From: Dimorphilus gyrociliatus
Taxonomy: Eukaryota; Annelida; Polychaeta; Dinophilidae
Direction: 5' to 3'
NCBI GenBank assembly: GCA_904063045.1
Contig: CAJFCJ010000015.1
Location: 372,001 to 436,000, forward strand
Length of the DNA stretch: 64,000 nt
In this document: positions 61,289-64,000 of the stretch, in pieces
Layout: each line of letters begins with the position of its first letter
Numbering within the stretch: position 1 is the first letter of the stretch
Position numbers and translations under genes: made by a program
Notes under the pieces: model-generated
What the model saw: only the letters and a program-made list of their open reading frames with translations
The model's database searches: none
What the model was told of the DNA's origin: nothing

Positions 61289-62831
61289 CAGTGAATATAT
61301 ATATATAAGTAGGTTTTATATATTTTACATTTTTACACTCATTATATTCCTTTACTGAATGTTCTATTTATATATTACTGTAAACCTGGCCTCATCGCTT
61401 TTAGCTCAACATTTTACTGACTTTCTCTTATTCGAGTTAATTAACAAAGTTAGTGAGCCGTTTGTTATTAGATGTGTTCCTTTCGAATAATAAAAGGTAC
61501 CCACAGCAAACTAGTAAAAAAAGACGACTATTTGTTAGCCGAGAGCCGAAAAGCTCGAATGTCAAGGTCATTGCCAATTGGGAAGTAAAATATTTTCCAT
61601 TTCTTTTTCTTCCCCCCTTCTATCGAAATTACATTTTATTCTCAGTTGACATCCCCTTTCACAACATAGGGGTAAGAAGTGAAAAGGAGGGTAAAGGTGA
61701 CCGAACTATAGGAAAAAGACCCAACCTTTATGTTTCCGGTATTAGCGGAAGAGGGATTACAAGATAGTGACAATGTAAAAACTAAGTAACGGCAACAAAC
61801 AAATAGATTAAATATGAAGTATAGGAGAAAAAGGGAAGAGAGAGAGAGAGAGAGGGAGAAAGAAGGGCAAAAGGGAATGAATGATAGAAAGACAAGGAGA
61901 GTAAAAGAAAAGAAGAAGAGAAGCAGTATCAGAAAAAGAGAAAATGAGACAGACAGAGAGAGAGAGAGAGAGTAGCAAAGAAATAAATAAGAGTAAATTT
62001 TTTACATAGGAAACAGTTGTTTTAATCGCTTTTTTTAAATAAATTAAGCGAATTCTTTTAAAGAAAAAATATGAATTATTCATAAAATAATATTGTTTTA
62101 ACAGTTTTTAAAAAATAAAACTTAAGGATCTGAACGAATAAACGATAACAATCTAGTTATTCAAATACTAATAATAATAAAGATAAAAACTTACAAGGAT
62201 ATTTAAGAGAGCAAGTTGATAAAAATTTAATAAAATATGGCAAAGTTTTTCCGAAAAAAAACAAGAATATTTTTTCCTATACCGTTGAAAAATCCGCCTG
62301 CAACGACTCGCTTTGAGCCTTCGGATTGCGACAATTGCGCCGCCTAGTGTCAAATCGAAACGCTTAATAGAATTAGACGTCGAGTGTAGGAGGGTTGAGT
62401 TTTTTAGACGTCGCAATTCGGCCGTTGGCTACCATGGAAAGGTGTCGCAAAAAGGCAGTTAGGTTACTCTCATTCTTCATTATTTTTTTATTTATTTCAC
62501 TTTTTTTCAAGAGAAAAATATTCTTTGTTTTCTCACATTTTTTCAAAGAGGACATCTAGAAAGTAGGGCAAGGAATTTTATAGATGGGAAAGGGAGGTTT
62601 GGTTGGGTTACAGGTTTATTAGAAGAAAAAGGATAAGGGTGAGAACTCTAAAGCTTAAGGGGGATCATATGCATTGTAAGAGCGAAAAAAATATTTCGAC
62701 AATCTGACGAGGAATAAGGAAAATAGATTTTGAGCAGAGGAGAGACCCAGTAACCTATGCCTATAGAACTCTAAGGTCAGGACGCCATCCCTTAAACAAT
62801 ATTCTTCGATTTTGTTCTTTTGCCTTTATTT

Positions 62832-62871
62832 TATGTATATATATTTATATATATTTATATATATACATAAA
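62832..62871. repeat. AT-rich palindrome
   Basis: TTATGTATATATAT and ATATATATACATAA are perfect inverted arms around a short centre and would form a cruciform or hairpin. Confidence 0.7.
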
Positions 62872-62968
62872 GGATTACTTCTTAGAATTAATTTCTTTCT
62901 TTGTACACTTAGCGTAAACTTTTCAAGTTTAAAGGACTAATGGGAATGAGAAGAGATGAAGGAGAAGG

Positions 62969-63018
62969 ATAGATAGTTAGATAGATAGATAAATAGATAG
63001 ATAGAGAGAAAGAGAGAC
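62969..63018. repeat. GATA tetranucleotide repeat grading into GA
   Basis: GATAGATA units with single-base changes, followed by GAGAGAAAGAGAGA. Confidence 0.88.
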
Positions 63019-63628
63019 AGTTTCCTACTTTCCGCCTCTCGTTGATATAGTCGGAGAGCATTCTTTCTATTTCCTTCTTTTGGTTGATTTTAACGGGTTT
63101 TTTTCCCGTTGTACTTTTTTTTCAGCCTAACCTTGGTGAAAAGCAGCAAAGGCTGATCCTGCCGTAGGGTGTTTTTCAAAGTCCAGAAAATATACATATA
63201 TACGTATTACAAATAACCCAATAGCCCCTTACAATTGTTATCTGTTCTTTTCAATCTTTGAAAGATGAGCTCAGAAGGTTGAGGCGGTTAATTAGGTTCT
63301 TCTTTCTTGTAGATTTTACTTCTCCATTGATGATTATGAATATTGAAGGAGGATCAGAAATTTATCTGTTCTATACGCAAGGATGTTAGGGTCCTTGTGA
63401 TTATTATATGCTATACTATTTCGCTTATTTATGTACATATATGACAAATCTTTTATGGGCGTTTTGAGTAGGAGATCGCATCCACCGTTGACACCACGCG
63501 AATGCTTTCTGAGGTTTAGGATCCAGGATCATCATTGTAGCCGTAATGAGTCAATTCGCTGGCAACCATTAATTATGCGTAATTGGTTTGAATTAGACGT
63601 CGAATATGAGGTGCTGTTACTTCCCTTC

Positions 63629-64000
63629 TTAAAGGCCACATTCTCCACCAGCAACACGGACGTCATCGATACCGATATCAGCAAATGCACCTAGGTCCAA
63701 GATTGTCTCAAAGACAATCTTGTAACCGAACCTAGTCAGTTCGCCTGGCACGTCTATGTTCGCTTTTGTCCAGAATGTGCCTTGATTGCCATACGCCGAC
63801 CACTTTGGTGTCGGACCACTATCTTTTGTGTGGGTATACACATTTAACGTTCCTACGTTATAACCAACCATATAATAGAAGAAACTAACACAATGACTGT
63901 CCATCCCAAAATAATAGGGACTAGCAATAAAAGTTTTTTGACCTCTGTATCGACCTCTTTCTGGTGAACTACTTGCAATATGCAGAAAATAGCCTGTCGG
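63629..64000 (-). CDS. MAM-domain protein, C-terminal part, running off the window
   Basis: A minus-strand frame is open from the window edge (64000) down to a TAA at 63629-63631. It encodes most of a MAM domain: GYFLHIASSSPERGRY, a FIASPYYFG-type strand, CVSFFYYMVGYNVGTLNVYT, WTKANIDVPGE, FGYKIVFETILDLGAFADIG and IDDVRV, ending GGECGL. MAM domains are extracellular adhesion modules of about 160-170 residues, so the protein is probably a secreted or membrane protein whose other domains lie beyond the window. The exon may end at the stop or be spliced shortly before it, because a MAM domain normally ends near the final Cys. No later exon is recognised. Confidence 0.8.
   Translation of the reverse strand, partial: PTGYFLHIASSSPERGRYRGQKTFIASPYYFGMDSHCVSFFYYMVGYNVGTLNVYTHTKDSGPTPKWSAYGNQGTFWTKANIDVPGELTRFGYKIVFETILDLGAFADIGIDDVRVAGGECGL

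Larger units (their letters stand above)
53059..63628. other. 10.6-kb region without a supported gene
   Basis: The stretch upstream of the GPCR start contains no frame with a recognisable protein domain. It holds CT/GA tracts (about 53905-53935, 61835-61855 and 61950-61970), TATACAGTATA/TATACTGTATA motifs (55562, 58900 and 58918), CACGTGAC boxes (54796 and 58441), small inverted repeats (61200-61290 and 62832-62871) and a GATA repeat (62969-63018). The GPCR promoter and 5' untranslated exons probably lie in its left part. Confidence 0.45.

Noticed and set aside
63145-63170. GGCTGATCCTGCCGTAGG, similar to the conserved start of 18S rRNA
   Set aside because: The match is about 13 bases with a mismatch and then an indel, and nothing downstream resembles rRNA; treated as chance.
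63440-63560. Minus-strand GVNGGCDLL and THYGYNDDPGS stretches resembling EGF-like or other extracellular modules near the MAM exon
   Set aside because: They lie in different frames with stop codons and without clear splice sites; at most a decayed exon.
1-64000. tRNA, snRNA and CRISPR-like structures
   Set aside because: I scanned for B-box-like GTTCGA contexts and regular spaced repeats and found none with a supporting cloverleaf or array; the tandem repeats present are simple microsatellites.

Overview
The window is eukaryotic, AT-rich nuclear DNA from an invertebrate animal. Genes are split by GT-AG introns, from tens of bases to several kilobases long. Intergenic DNA is full of (TA)n, (CT)n/(GA)n and GATA-type microsatellites, and the gene set is animal (phospholipase C epsilon, a biogenic-amine GPCR, a lysosomal acetyltransferase, an alpha-carbonic-anhydrase relative, a MAM-domain protein). 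I cannot name the phylum. The short palindrome TAGGCCTA is strikingly frequent (15 copies located).

Layout. (1) 2150-23441, plus strand: one very large gene with at least 22 coding exons whose splice phases all agree, encoding a phospholipase C epsilon (PLCE1-like) of at least 3048 residues. Its C-terminal two thirds has the classic order RasGEF, PH-like, EF-hand, PLC X, acidic linker, PLC Y, C2, RA1, RA2. Its N-terminal third is unusual: a helical ARM-like region, a Ser-rich linker ending in a REM-like segment, and a FERM-like (F2 plus talin-type F3) module. The F3-like part shares an exon with the RasGEF domain. An extra exon at 21336-21809 could give an isoform that stops after C2 and lacks the RA domains. 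(2) 24777-25853, plus: an intronless Cys-rich secreted protein with PAN/apple-like segments. (3) 29247-28075, minus: a four-exon membrane-anchored short-chain dehydrogenase of the retinol/17-beta-hydroxysteroid dehydrogenase type. (4) 30172-39732, plus, divergent from it: lysosomal heparan-alpha-glucosaminide N-acetyltransferase (HGSNAT). It has two tandem, equal-length, alternative copies of the exon that carries the catalytic histidine, and an E-box resembling a CLEAR/TFEB site 20 bases before its start codon. (5) 43121-45225, plus: a secreted alpha-carbonic-anhydrase-related protein that has lost two of three zinc ligands. (6) 53058-50383, minus: a two-exon serotonin-receptor-like (5-HT7/5-HT1 type) GPCR. 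(7) 64000-63629, minus: the end of a MAM-domain protein running off the window edge.

The remaining sequence (39.7-43.1, 45.2-50.4 and 53.1-63.6 kb) shows no gene I can support. It holds microsatellites, small inverted repeats, many TATACAGTATA motifs and one GC-richer island at 47.4-47.7 kb. The genes do not form an obvious pathway together. The most notable items are the FERM-containing PLC epsilon and the duplicated catalytic exon of HGSNAT. All gene models come from reading splice signals and protein similarity by eye; no transcript or database search was possible.
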